DNA of 64,000 nt from Aphis gossypii (taxonomy: Eukaryota; Arthropoda; Insecta; Hemiptera; Aphididae): the NCBI RefSeq assembly GCF_020184175.1, contig NC_065531.1:55201213-55265212 (forward strand). Reading direction: 5' to 3'. Positions 14,701-27,678 of this stretch are shown here, one piece after another (the first letter of the stretch is position 1; every line of letters starts with the position of its first letter). The translations under genes were made by a program, and so were the position numbers. The notes below the pieces were generated by a model. It was given only the letters and a program-made list of their open reading frames with translations. It was not told where the DNA came from and searched no databases.

Positions 14701-16674
14701 TGTATTAGTTATATAGATATCATTTTGGAGAACACAAATTGATATTATTATTATAATAATCGAAAAAAAAAATTTACATTGCCAGATAATTGAATTTAAA
14801 TGTGTTTCATAATACGATTAAAAATGACTAACTTTTTTTAAATAATAATTGAAGGTAATTTCAATATATTTATAGCTGGAGGAAAATGGGTCTTCCCATT
14901 GATGAAAATTCGTTGAATTTTCATTAATCATTCTGTGATAGTCAAATATATATTTATAAATATTTGATTAAAAGTGGTTTCAAACTATACTAACATATAT
15001 TAAATTAATCGATGATCATAAAGAAACTTATGAAAGTAATAAAAATGTATATGGAACGTTAATCTCAATAATAATCGTTATAGTAAACCAATATGTATAA
15101 AAGCTTAGTTTTGATGTAGGTTTTTCATTTTAATTCTTTAACCGTAAGATATCTACTATAAAATTAAATTGCACAATAACATTGTTAATATAAAGTACAC
15201 AAACTAAGATAAATAAAATCGATTTTGAATTGTATTACAATATTTATAACCATTATTTAAGGAAATAGATAAAGTATTCCCATGAATTTGTTTAAACAGC
15301 GGTTAAATATCATCATAATACAATGTTGTAACCTTTTAATATATAACATATATTTTTGACGATGTTTTGATTGGTTTTAAAACTAATCAAATTATACTTA
15401 GAAACTCCTTCTAGATTATATTGCCTGTTACTTTTATTATTAAGATTCTGCAGTAATAAAAATACTTTTATTTAAGTTACTTTACTAAAATAATATCTGT
15501 GCGTATCAATACAAATTTAAAATGTATTCATTTAAAAATATATAATAATATTATAATAGGATAATAGGTATCTATACTAATATTTATTATGGAAAATATC
15601 GATTAAATAAATTATGCATTAAGTCATTAACAAAATTAAATTAAGTTTAAAACTATAAATAAAATATAAGTAAATGATGGTAGCTCATCATATTTAGGAT
15701 TGTCAATTAATATTGTTGATATACATTACGTGTGATGTAAATCATTACTATGTATTAAATATAACACCATAATTTAAGTGTATCTAATCTTTAAATACAT
15801 TTTTAGTTCACTTAAATTAAAATACTTGTTCTAATATTATTGATTTTGCGTTGTTTAAAATCTGCGACAGCCAATTTATAGAAATAATTTATATATATTT
15901 ATAAGCAACATTTTGTTAAGTGTAAGTATAACAAGCGATTTGTACTTAATAATTAGGTAATAATTAATAATTCTTAATTCATTAACTGCATAGATTTTAG
16001 TGAACTAATATGATATAATAATTATCTATATTGTACTTTCAATTTGCATACTATACATGGCAATAATTTTCAGAAACTAAAATTTAATTCCCCATTTGTT
16101 TTGTATTAAACGGCTTCTGTACACACCGTTGCACAGCATAACATTCAAATATAATATATTTTGCGCATTACACATTAACTTTTACTTTTAAAATACTAGT
16201 AACTCTGGCCTGAACTCCCGGTAGAAATATAAAGTTTTAATATTATTTCCAATGAATTCACATCGATACGCATTAGGTTAAAATTAGGTTTATTAGACAC
16301 ACTATAGATACATCAATAATACGCGTACTTGATAAAAAATTTTATACACATACGAGTTCATACAAAGCTAGGTTTTATAAATATTTGTACGTTATTTGCT
16401 TATATTTGCATCCGATGTAATTCAATAAAACCCATTATGGTGTGATACTTTAAGAAACTCGTGATCCTATTTAAAGTTAATTAGTAATATTATAATTTTA
16501 TATGCATACAGATGTATAAGAATATTGTGTATACGATTACCTATGTTATCGTAAATATAAGTCATAATTTCTTAATAAACATACATCGGTTACAATATTA
16601 TGGTGTTATGCATCGTGACCATTATCATTGTTTTAAATTCTGCTAATTTTAACCTTTTTTTTTTTTACGTTATT
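11764..16674. other. AT-rich non-coding DNA
   Basis: No gene is supported. A 89-codon plus-strand frame at 13255-13524 starts with ATG but has AT-driven composition (many Tyr, Ile, Asn, Gln) and no motif. Two adjacent short hairpins lie at 14885-14924. Confidence 0.5.
14885..14924. repeat. Two adjacent perfect hairpins
   Basis: AATGGG/CCCATT (14885-14890, 14895-14900) encloses TCTT. One base later, ATGAAAATTC/GAATTTTCAT (14902-14911, 14915-14924) encloses GTT. Both stems are perfect. No host gene or function can be assigned. Confidence 0.5.
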
Positions 16675-16860
16675 AATCGAACATCGGGGGTGGTACCGAC
16701 TCGAGTCATTTCACCCCCTGATGTCCATCGTTTATTATTGATAATCAAATAAATATGTACAATTAACAATAAACATTATGAGTTTACTGTAAAACAGGGG
16801 GCCTATAACCCCCTCGCTTTGCTAATTTTAATCTGCATTTTTGCGTGAATTACTGAGCCA
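16675..16860. repeat. GC-rich patch with two hairpins
   Basis: A first hairpin pairs ACATCGGGGGTG (16681-16692) with CACCCCCTGATGT (16712-16724), with the perfect palindrome GACTCGAGTC (16698-16707) in its loop. A second pairs AGGGGG (16796-16801) with CCCCCT (16809-16814). TGCTAATTTTAA occurs on either side, at about 16641 and 16820, as a direct repeat. It could be a decayed transposon or a structured RNA; I cannot tell. Confidence 0.35.
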
Positions 16861-19120
16861 TGAAGAATTAATAACATAATTTAAGTAAAGTCGTTTCTTT
16901 AAATGTATTGGCTGTTACAGACTTACCGTTACTTAACTATACAAAATTTTCAGATATTAGTGTTGCTCATATTACCAGCACTTTGAAACTGCTACCCTGC
17001 CGTATGCCTATATTATATCATTCATTGTATTTTGTCGTATTTCGACGATTATAGAGACAAAATATTCTATAAAACCATAGTCTGTATGTTTTCATTACTT
17101 TTTACTAGCTATAGGTTGTGTGTATACACGCACACACACACAAAACCCGATAAATTATCAACACTTGTTCAAGACAACCCATTTAGCTAGTCCGACGACT
17201 ATAACCAGTCATAATAGAGGTAGGTAAGTTTATAGAATTTAAAGAAAATATATTTTATACAAATTGATTATCATATAAATTACATATCAGCTGCATATTC
17301 CGTATATTGTTTAGTTAACTAACTTAAATTTGAATATTGTTGAGAATATTTGTTTGTAACTCATCGACCTCTGTTCCAAATTTACATCATTATAAGTTTC
17401 AGAGATATCCAAAACAATAAAATATTTTAGCGTTCCAAAATTAATTTGATCTTACGTATTCTAGATAATGTATAAGTTTCCTAGCACTTTAGATGGAATG
17501 TTCAGCCACAATTCAAAAATCCATTACATATAAAGTTACTTAAATATTAAAATTTTGAATTAAAAATGACATTAATCCTCACATTTTATTGTACCTATTG
17601 CTTTTTCGTTTTGATTTACAACTAAAACTTAAAATTCAACCACATCAAAAAAAAAAAAAAAACAAAGAGCTAATGTTAATTTAAGTCCCGGAATCCATTC
17701 TTACTACCTATATGGTTTATAAAACAGTTCAAATGAAATTAAAAGCCAAGCTACTTCTATTACTACTCTCTATAATATAACTCAGACATTATTTTTAAAA
17801 CTCGAACCATTACATTATGGGGGCATTTACATCAATTGAGACGTGTTCTTAAGAGACAATCATTATAAAGCTTTTAAAATATAAAAAAAATAGTATTATT
17901 TTCCGAACAGTGTTAAAGCTAGAAATATTTCATTATGGTATTCTGGTTTATATTTATTTATAAAAACCGTGGAAACTTATTTAATAAATATATATATTAC
18001 AATATACCTACTCAATCGAACAAATCGAACAAATAATTTTTTACAGTCACCAATATACATTGCACGTTTATTTATTTAATATAAAAACATATTATACAAG
18101 TTTATTATATGGTATAAATACCATATACGAATAATTTTCACGGTTATTAACATAAACTTAACCTTCATATTTTTTGATGTGTACCTATAACTGAAGATTT
18201 TCTAAACAATCATTCGTATGTGGTCAATTTGTATACTATAGTTGTTTTATCTTACTCGCCGTCATAATAATTGTTATTAAGTGCACTATAATATTTTCAA
18301 TACTTAGTGGCCATAGTATAATATACGTATCTAAGCAAGATTGAAACAACTTCGGAATCACAACAAGGTCACACCTTGCGCGTTAGATACAACAACAGTT
18401 GATTACTAGTTTAAATTCAGACATTAAGTACATGTTAATAAAATATAAAATCTATATCAATAATAAACTAGTAGCTTAAAACGTAATTTTATTAAACCGA
18501 AATTCACGTTAAAATGTATTCAGCTTTAGAATAGAAAATTAAAAATGTATATTATCATTCAAAAAATAAAAACTTAAAACATTATAATATAAGGTTAAAT
18601 ATTATGTCAAAAGTATTGTTCAATATTTCATGAAAATTGTATAACAAATATATATATAGGTATATATATTCTTTGAAATACTATAATGTATACTACAGAT
18701 GCATTCAAACGATTTAAAAAAAAAAATAATGACTAAGAATTAGAAAGATTTATATATCTTATGTAACAATAAAAAGAAATAATAATTGTACCACCGAGGT
18801 TTATATGAACCACATAAATTATTCGGTACAATCATTGGTTTTAAAAATAAAGCTATTACTTCCATATAAAAATTTTAGTAGATTCCTTCAATCTTTAATT
18901 TATTCAATACTATTAGCATACAATTTATTGATACTATTTATGTTCTTTGTATTTTTAATTATGTCCTGATGAATGATTTCGCTAAAATACTTACATACAT
19001 TTAAGCTAATTTATAAGCCACAAGGTTTGTCTCGAGAACTCGATGATTTAAACAGTAATATAAATTGATAAATCTTCAGGATACACTCTATATATTAAGT
19101 TTCAATTATATATTATTACA
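16861..19120. other. AT-rich non-coding DNA with a CA tract and a hairpin
   Basis: No gene is seen. A short CA run lies at 17131-17143. A perfect hairpin with 10-bp stems around TATATGGTAT (18106-18115) and ATACCATATA (18118-18127) has a 2-base loop. Confidence 0.5.
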
Positions 19121-19330
19121 TTCAGCCATTGGCCATTGGTGGCTAACCTATGATTCGCGCGTGTGAGATGTTTACCAACAGTTGTAGTGCACGTACGAAA
19201 TAAATGTTGGCGAGTGGGTGATCATTTATATGGTAATTTTGTTAGTACAAAAACCAGCTTTTATTGTTTAAACTACCCCGAAATAGTTTTTCGAGGGCAA
19301 GTAGGTCCTCGAAAACATATATATTTTCTA
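19121..19330. other. GC-richer islet with ATTGG motifs and a hairpin
   Basis: CCATTGGCCATTGG at about 19126-19139 carries two inverted CCAAT motifs and is followed by ATTCGCGCGTG. A perfect hairpin of 9-bp stems pairs TTTTCGAGG (19288-19296) with CCTCGAAAA (19307-19315). An open frame of 67 codons on the plus strand begins with GTG, not ATG, and has no recognisable product. It might be a small regulatory region or an old repeat. Confidence 0.25.
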
Positions 19331-19702
19331 GTCACCGTGACATTATTTGGGGGAATAAAAAACTAATCACAATAATTTTCAAATATAAGTCAACTAAATA
19401 ATGTATGTAATATGTATCTACAATTTCCTAATAAAAATATATGCGTTTAAACTGTTTTTATACAAACACGGGGTCGTAATTTTATATTATGATTTTTAAT
19501 ATCTAAATATTTGATAATTTGTTTTTTCAACGAAATAAAATACAAATAAAACTAGATGTGTATTACAGAAATAAATATGTACAACAATGCTTTAATAAAA
19601 TAAATAATAATATCAAATTCAGAGTTTAATTCATAAATATATTCTCTATAAGTCATGTATTTATTATTTAAAAAACTATTACAAATATAATTAAAAAAAA
19701 AA

Positions 19703-21060
19703 AAGTCGGCAAGTGGATACCGCTCTGCTGTACATTAGGGAGTGGGGTGGACCTTGGACTAAATTAAGTTAAATTTGAATGCAATGATAGGTATCATTGT
19801 ATACGAAAAACGATTCTGAACGGAGATGATTTTTCAGTCTAGAATATTTAACGTTAGATATAAATACAAACAATTTTATGAATTTTGAACTACAAAATAA
19901 TTTGCAATTAATATTCATGATTTTGACGAATTTTTGTCAAAATTTGAACTTCAAATGCTAATAAAAAAACATTGTGCCTATGTATTCTTATAATTTTTTA
20001 ATCACTATAAGAATAACATATGAGGAACTTTGTGTAAAATTTTCAAGTATTTTGATTGGACCAAAAAAATTTTATCGGAACTTCAAATAAATTTTTTCAG
20101 AAAAATTGAAAATTTCAGTTGTCTATAAATAGCTCAAAAAAACTCAAAATATTTTGAAAATTTTGAAAAAGAAAATGACAATCTAAATAGCTGGTAAAAT
20201 TTTTAAGTGTCTACGACTTATACTTTTTGAATAATAACAAATATTTAAAATCGTTAGAGGATAAATCGTTATCGTTACGCGATTTCGTAAAAATTTAATA
20301 TTCAAACGCGCTTAACATTTTTCCTATAATGATGCTTCGAGTTTTCTCTATAGCTACTTGAAGAAAAACCTATGGAAAACTTAGTGTAGTATTTTTAATT
20401 TTTAGTTATGAACACAAAACATTTTATGATTTTTCAACTTCAAAATTACTTGCAAATTTTCGCGTTTTCGACAGATTTCGTAAAAATTTGAGCTATTAAC
20501 GCTTATAAAAAAAAATTGTGACTAACGATTTTTATTTTTTTTAGCTACAATAAGAACAACTCATAAGGAACCTTGTATTAAATTTTCAAGTTTTTTTGGT
20601 CATCCAAAATTTTTTTACGACACTTCAAAAAAACAATTGCATAAAAATCGAAAATTTCAGTGGTCTATAAATAACTCAAAAATTGTTGAAAATTTAACTG
20701 TATATAGATAACATTAACATAAACATGTGGTGAAAATTTCAAGTATTTACAGTGATTAGTTTTTGAATTACAACCATATAAAAAAATCGATTCGGTCGAA
20801 AACTGGTTTTGCGTAAAAATTCCCGTTTTTCCGTCATTTTTTTTTTTTGTTTTTCTCGATTTTTTTGAAAACTGTTGGAAAATGCTTACTTTTTACCTCT
20901 ATAAAGCACCAAGGACATTCACTTTTCCATCGGAAACTACCCCCGAAGTTTGAAATTGAAGCATTATTTCGACTAGTTATGCTGTACACAGACACAAAAA
21001 AAAAAAAAACATACATTATTGTAAAATCAATACATTCATCACTCCGTTCAGAATCTAAAA
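19703..21060 (-). mobile_element. Family A repeat copy 1 (non-coding, about 1.36 kb)
   Basis: The outer end is GTCGGCAAGTGGATACCGC, then CTCTGCTGTACATTAGG, and the inner end is CACTCCGTTCAGAATCTAAA. The same two ends, inverted, bound the copy at 25977-27678. By eye about nine in ten bases agree over the first 350 bases from the inner end. The interior has at least two diverged units carrying a motif of the form AAAATTTCAGTNGTCTATAA (about 20112 and 20655), roughly 540 bp apart. Open frames exist on both strands of the inner end, but neither looks selected. I see no target duplication and no transposase. The strand given is relative to copy 2. Confidence 0.8.
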
Positions 21061-24000
21061 ATAACAATTTTGTAGAAATTTTTAAAATATGTCTGTTACT
21101 TTATTGTATTATTTTAATTAATTTTCTTACATTCTTTTTATTGAGCTACAAAATCCAGAACATATTAAGTATTTATCTTATCATAATTATGTTAATTGTT
21201 GTACCTACGGCTACAACAACGACGCAACTACTGGGGGTCCACAGACTTCAGAGGTCCCGAAACTAAAATAGACTATTTCCGTATTTGATAATAAATTTCA
21301 CAAAATCATAACATTTTGAACATAGAAAAAAGGTGTAACTAATAAACTAGATTTGGAAAAAATTATTTCTACGTTTTCCAGATCTAAAACCAGGAAATAA
21401 ACTTTCTCAAGTGAAGACATATTTTTAATACCACTAACAAATAACAATATACCTATTTTGTATTGTATAGTATAAATATATCCTTTATGAACAATTATAT
21501 GACTAATATAGTCTTACGAGTTAGGTTATGTAATATGTTGACATTTGGCTGATAAATCTTTTAAAAAATCAACTAACTGAAGTTTAATATTTGGTATTAA
21601 TAATGATTAATAATTACTAGGCCACGGATTTGAAAGCATAATAAGCAACTAAGAAAGCACACGATCGTTTTAAAAAAGCAAAAAAGAAGTATATTTATTT
21701 TTTAAAAATGTAAAAACACATGACTAAAAAATAACACAAACTAGTTATAAAAATAAATAAAAAAGGTTGAAAAATTAAAAAATTAATTACCATGTATTTC
21801 TCTAGATTTTCAGTAGTGAAACTGACTCCATATTGACTATAATATTTTCCGACGGAATATTTTTATACATAGAAAACAACTCTCTACATCCACTGAATTA
21901 ATCGGTGCGACAGTGTAACTTCATACAAGAGGTTTCAAATTACAGCACTAAATCTTACATTTTAAAATGATCGATATCGATGTTATAGGCATACTGATCG
22001 GATAGGTACTGATTGCTATAATATGTAGATCGATAATCTATACGTTAATCAATACATTTAATAAACAAGCCGATAACGAAAACAATAATAACCTAATACC
22101 TACAACGAATTCTGGGTTTTTACGTTTCTTATTAATTCAATTTTTTATTATTACTATAGTAGCATAATAAACGTATACAAATTCTACAGCTGAAATGAAA
22201 AGAGTAAAAAAAGTATTTACATAAAAAAAAGCCGAAAAAAGCAAAAATAAATTTGTTTATTCGGAATCAGAATTACGCGAAACCATTTTACATATAAAAA
22301 AAATTTTCTATCTCTCTAAAAAGAAGCATAATATGCTTTAAAATCCGAGCTATATATGCCATGGCAATATAAGATATTTAACAAAATATCCTTATTGATA
22401 TTGGATAATAGACGGTCTCAATTCAAAATCATTTTTATAAGTGATACACTCGATACATATACTATACAACAGAGCGATTCCAGCGTTTTTTTTTTTATTA
22501 ATCTTTGCATTATATGGACTTGTTTTAATTTTACATAAATTAACTCATTTTCACCCACCGAATACTACTTATCATTAATCTATTATTCTAACATAACAAA
22601 ACACCAATATATACGACTATGTACGTATGTTGCATATTGATTAGTAAGCAAGGTTTATCTAGTAAATGTTATTAATGTTAATCTATGTTTTAGGTAGTTC
22701 GCTTTAAAACCAGATGTTATAGATGAGGTTTGTACATCGTACATATTGTAATCAAATCCAATAACTGCTCGCAATATATGTGGCTATGTAAAGTTACATC
22801 TAATAAACAAAATCATTTTAAAATATTTACTACCCGCTTTTAAAAATTTAAATTATTAAATTATAATTTAAAAATCAATTTTACTGAAATTTTTATATTT
22901 TTTTGTTTTTAAAAAAAAAAAATATGATAATTAGTTGAATGTTTAGTGATAAAACAACATTTTAAATAATAATTATAAAGGCATCATCAAGTACTAGAAG
23001 AATTTGTGATGTTTTTAGTTCAATTAAATGTGGATGATTTTTTAAACAATCAAAAATCGAAACAACGTAAACATGTATTTTAAAAACCATTATTAATTTT
23101 TATATCCTCTTTCACTGCGTACTATTTACTCATAAATCTATTTTATAGGTTTGTTTTTTTTTTTTGTATAATGGTGCAAACTTATCAATTGGAATTCAAA
23201 ATGCCTATTAAGGCTTCACAAAGATTCGGCAAACATTGGCAATGATAAACAACATTTTTTTATGTAATCTCATTTGGTAGCGTTGTACTTATCTCGAATA
23301 CGAGTTGACTAATTTATTAGTTGTCTTTTACCAATATATTTATTTGTAAAATGTTTTAACCATTATATATCCTATTTACATTCGAATAATGAGCTGAAAC
23401 TCTAACTTCCATATAAAATGGGTCTTTTAACTCGTCTTGAGTAAAATATAAAAATAAATAAAACAATATTCTTGTTCCTTTTAATGTTTACCAGTAATAT
23501 GTCAACATAACGATGGGATTATAAACATCTATTCAGTTTTCATTATTAAAATAAAGGAACATAACAAAATTACGAAAGCATTTCAAAATAGGTACCTACC
23601 CACTATCGACATTTTCATGGCCAAGTTTACAAACCAACTTATAGTTGTGTGTTTGTGTAAAGTTTTCAGTCGACATATATATGTAAGTGACTTAAACAAG
23701 ACTTTAAAGTAATATATTTTTAGAAAATGTGTCCTACTTACTGGAAGTATAATAACTACAAGTAATATTATTATATTATAATTATAATAATACTATAATT
23801 TGGTTGAAAATATTATCTTATCTATTACGTATAAAATTAAAAGGATATATGAGTACAAATATAGAAGTATGTGGATTAAGTAAAATGTGTAATTTTCAAA
23901 ATGAAAAATTTTTATTTAAAAAATAATTTTGCAACATAAAAACAAAAAACTATTTTTAACACGTTAGAAAAAAATGTTTATTTACCTACATAATTTTTCG

Positions 24001-25976
24001 TGATTTAGTATCAACATCAGATGTGGAAGATATAACTGTAAATATAATATGTATACCATAAATTCATAGTAAATGAAGTCGAGTTAAACAGTATGGCGAG
24101 TAAAATATACTCGTATAATGTAAAATTATGTTAAGTCACGTGAGTTGAATGATTGAAGTTGAAATCGCATGACATGTACTGCTACTTGATTGTATAATTT
24201 GTTTAAGTTGTTTAAGTGCAAACTTCAAAGTGCACACTGCACGATGTCAACATAACATGATTTTTCATTGAACATAAACTTTATTGCATAATTTATACAG
24301 CTAAAAAAATTAATTTAATATATAAGCCACTATACCAAAACGAATTCCAACGAACATTATAATATGTTAAAAGCCCGTTTATTTAAACTGAACAGTCAGA
24401 TTCCCGTAGGTATTAATATATTAAATCAAAATCTAACTAAACGTTTCCACAAAGGTATAAGCCATAAGGTTATGTTAGGACCCTGAAAGGTTAGCTAAAC
24501 ATCTCGACCTAGCCATGAAATACGAGCAAATAGATAATATATAAAACAACGACTTTAACATCACATTGTATGCGTTAGATATACTTAATAGTTAATAGAC
24601 TATTAAGAATCTTTGAATATTTTATACAAACATACAATAATATCAACAACTTTGTACATAATATGCTAATATATCATTGTAATCATACAATAAATATATA
24701 ATCAAACAATAATGAGGGGGTTGATAATGCTTTAGCTACCCAAATAACTTTTTAAGCTTTTCAATCTCCCCTTATATCTAAGGTAAACCTCATAACAAAA
24801 TGTACGGGAAAACCTCATTGTCACTTGCCGAAAAAACGGTAAATAAATCCATGACTACCTATATTAAATTATTTAATAACCTGCTATTGTTACCTAATGT
24901 TTATTTTAAGTTTTCCTTTTAATGTGATAAACTTATAATTGTATTTAGAGCAAATATTTGTCAGAAGAATGAAAATGAAATAAGTTAACATTATTATTTA
25001 TTAATTAAATTATACTTCATAATATGTACTTAGAATAAACATACATCATATTATATAGCTTACCTAACTTCAGAATTAGCCATAAAAGTTCTAATACAAT
25101 ATACAAAATTTAAGTAATTGAGAAATTTAATACAATGTATCACGTTAGGTTTAAGTAAGAAACAATAAATTATTATCTAACTTTAGATTATAAGCGAAAA
25201 GATGCGATGAATGCATAATTGTTTTTATTTCAACCATTTCCTTCTAGAACAATCAAAATAATTCTGTTTTTACATATTTAAAGAGATTTCTGGTAGTAAA
25301 TTGGTGGATCTATAGGTACTTTTCAGAGATTTAACAGTAAAAAAATTGCACACGTATTTTTCTTAATAATCGGAAGAAGCGAATTAGCATTTCCTAGATT
25401 TAAAACAAACTTAAAAATATTTTGTCTGTTTTTGAGTTATATAGAGAGAGTTAAAATGTTGTAATTAATTTAGGTTTTTTTTTTTTAATGTTTATAACAA
25501 TTTTTACTATACTTCGAATTTTGAAAAGCTTAGAAAATTAGTATAATATTATTCATCAAGTTTTCTTCACCAACTTTCTTTTCGTCAATAATAAAGTTAT
25601 GACATGTTATTTTTATTTAATTTTTATTACTCGAATAATAATACTATGATAATTGATAATATAACTATATAAGTACCTGTATATTAGTAAAAATAAGTAA
25701 AGTAATTTTAAATCAAAAAATAAACAATTCAATTTTTTAATAATATTAATCGGATAATGTTTGTGTGTGTGAAATATTTTAAAAGTCGATTAAAAAAGTG
25801 CAGGTGGTGTTATATTTATAGGTCACACATTAGAACAAAGCCTTATAATAAATAATATTATTACCACCATTTTGTACACATTTATTCTATTAAAAGTTAT
25901 TTTCCATCGCTAAATTGATTTTTCTAAACTTAAAATATTTATACCACTAATACAGTGTTATATATAATACTAAATA
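21061..25976. other. Spacer between the inverted family A copies
   Basis: This 4.9-kb interval lies between the inner ends of the two oppositely oriented family A copies. I looked for a transposase, integrase or polymerase core and found none. The longest frames are under 70 codons and look random. It is AT-rich, with a small GC patch at 21218-21262 (CTGGGGGTCC, AGAGGTCCCG). Confidence 0.5.
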
Positions 25977-27678
25977 TTTTAGATTCTGAACGAAGTGATG
26001 AATGTATTGATTTTACAATGATGTATGTTTTTTTTTTTTTTTTTTTGTTTTTTTTTTTTGTGTCTGTGTACAGCATAACTAGTCGAAATAATGCTCCAAT
26101 TTCAAACAATGGGGGTGGTTTCCGATGTAAAAGTGAATATCCTTGGTGCATTATAAAGGTAAAAAGTTAACATTTTCCAACAGTTTTCAAAAAAATCGAG
26201 AAAAACAAAAAAAAAAATGACGGAAAAACGGCAATTTTTACGCAAAACCAGTTTTCGACCAAATCGATTTTTTTTTATGGTTGTAATTCAAAAACTAATC
26301 ACTGAAAATACTTGAAATTTTCACCAAATGTTAATGTCAGTAGTATCCGTATATAGTTAAATTTTCAAAAAATTTTGACTTTTTTTGAGTTATTTATAGA
26401 CCACTGAAATTTTCGATTTTTTTGAGAAATTTTTTTTAAAGTGTCGATAAAAAATTTTGGATGACCAAAAAGTTTTGAAAATTTAATACAAGGGTCCTTA
26501 TGAGTTGTTTTTAATGTAGCTAAAAAAAATTAAAAATCGTTAGTCACAATTTTTTTTTATAAGCGTTTTTAGTTCAAATTTTTACGAAATCTGTCGAAAA
26601 CGCGAAAATTTGCAAGTAATTTTGAAGTTGAAAAATCATAAAATTTTTTTCTTTTATAACTAAGTTTTGAAAATTTGGTACAAGGTTCTCCATACATTTT
26701 TCTTCAATTATCTGTAAAAAAAACTCTACCGGATTCAGACAAAAAATTTTTATGAGTGTTTGAAATTTAAATTTTTACAAAAACCGCGTTAAATAACAGT
26801 TTAGCCTCAAACGATTTTTGATATTTGTTATAATTCAAAAAGTATAAGTCGTAGATACTTGAAAATTTTACCAGTTATTAAGATTCGCGTTTTCTTTACG
26901 TGATTTAAATTTCAAAATATTTTGACTTTTTTTGAGCTATTTATAGACAACTGAAATTTTCAATTTTTCTGAAAAAATATTTTTTAAGTGTCGATAAAAT
27001 TTTTTTGGCCGTATCAAAATACTTGAAAATTTAATACAAAGTTCCTCATATGTTATTCTTATAGTGATTAAAAAATTATAAGAATACATAGGCACAATTT
27101 TTTTTTATTAGCATTTGAAGTTCAAATTTTGACGAAAATTCGTCAAAATTATGAATATTTGCGAAATATTTGAAGTTGAAAAATCATAAAATTTTTTGTG
27201 TTTATAACTAAGGATTAAAAATACAACACTAAGTTTTCCATAAGTTTACCTTCAAGTATCTATAGAGAAAACTCGAAGCATCATTATAGGAAAAATTTTA
27301 AGTGCGTTTGAATTTTAAATTTTAACGAAATAGCGTAACGATAACGATTTATCCTCAAACGATTTTAAATATTTGTTATTATTCAAAAAGTATAAGTCGT
27401 AGATACTTGAAAATTTTACCAGTTATTAAGATTCGCGTTTTCTTTACGTGATTTAATTTTCAAAATATTTTTTAATATAAGCTGGTTTTTTTAAACCACC
27501 TTTTTCACCAACCACTAGAAATTATATCCTAGGCTGACAAATCATCTTCGTTCAGAATCGTTTTTCGTATACAATGATAACTATCATTGGATTCAAATTT
27601 AACACTCCTATAATATATAATAATGATCCATACGGCACCTAATGTACAGCAGAGCGGTACTCACTTGCCCACTTTTTT
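25977..27678 (+). mobile_element. Family A repeat copy 2 (non-coding, about 1.70 kb)
   Basis: This copy runs from TTTTAGATTCTGAACGAAG to GCAGAGCGGTACTCACTTGCC and is the inverted partner of copy 1. It is longer because it has one more internal unit. Two neighbouring units share an identical stretch of about 70 bases at 26834-26907 and 27382-27455 (key text AGTATAAGTCGTAGATACTT), a period of 548. Long T runs at 26030-26060 interrupt the inner end. No transposase or reverse transcriptase can be read. This could be a non-autonomous element, or a long terminal inverted repeat of a larger element whose core is missing. Confidence 0.8.

Noticed and set aside
20834..21266. Open frames on both strands at the inner end of family A copy 1, with counterparts at 25939-26170
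   Set aside because: Both strands are open, homopolymer runs shift lengths, and aligned residues between copies differ mostly by amino-acid-changing substitutions. This is repeat DNA without sign of protein selection.
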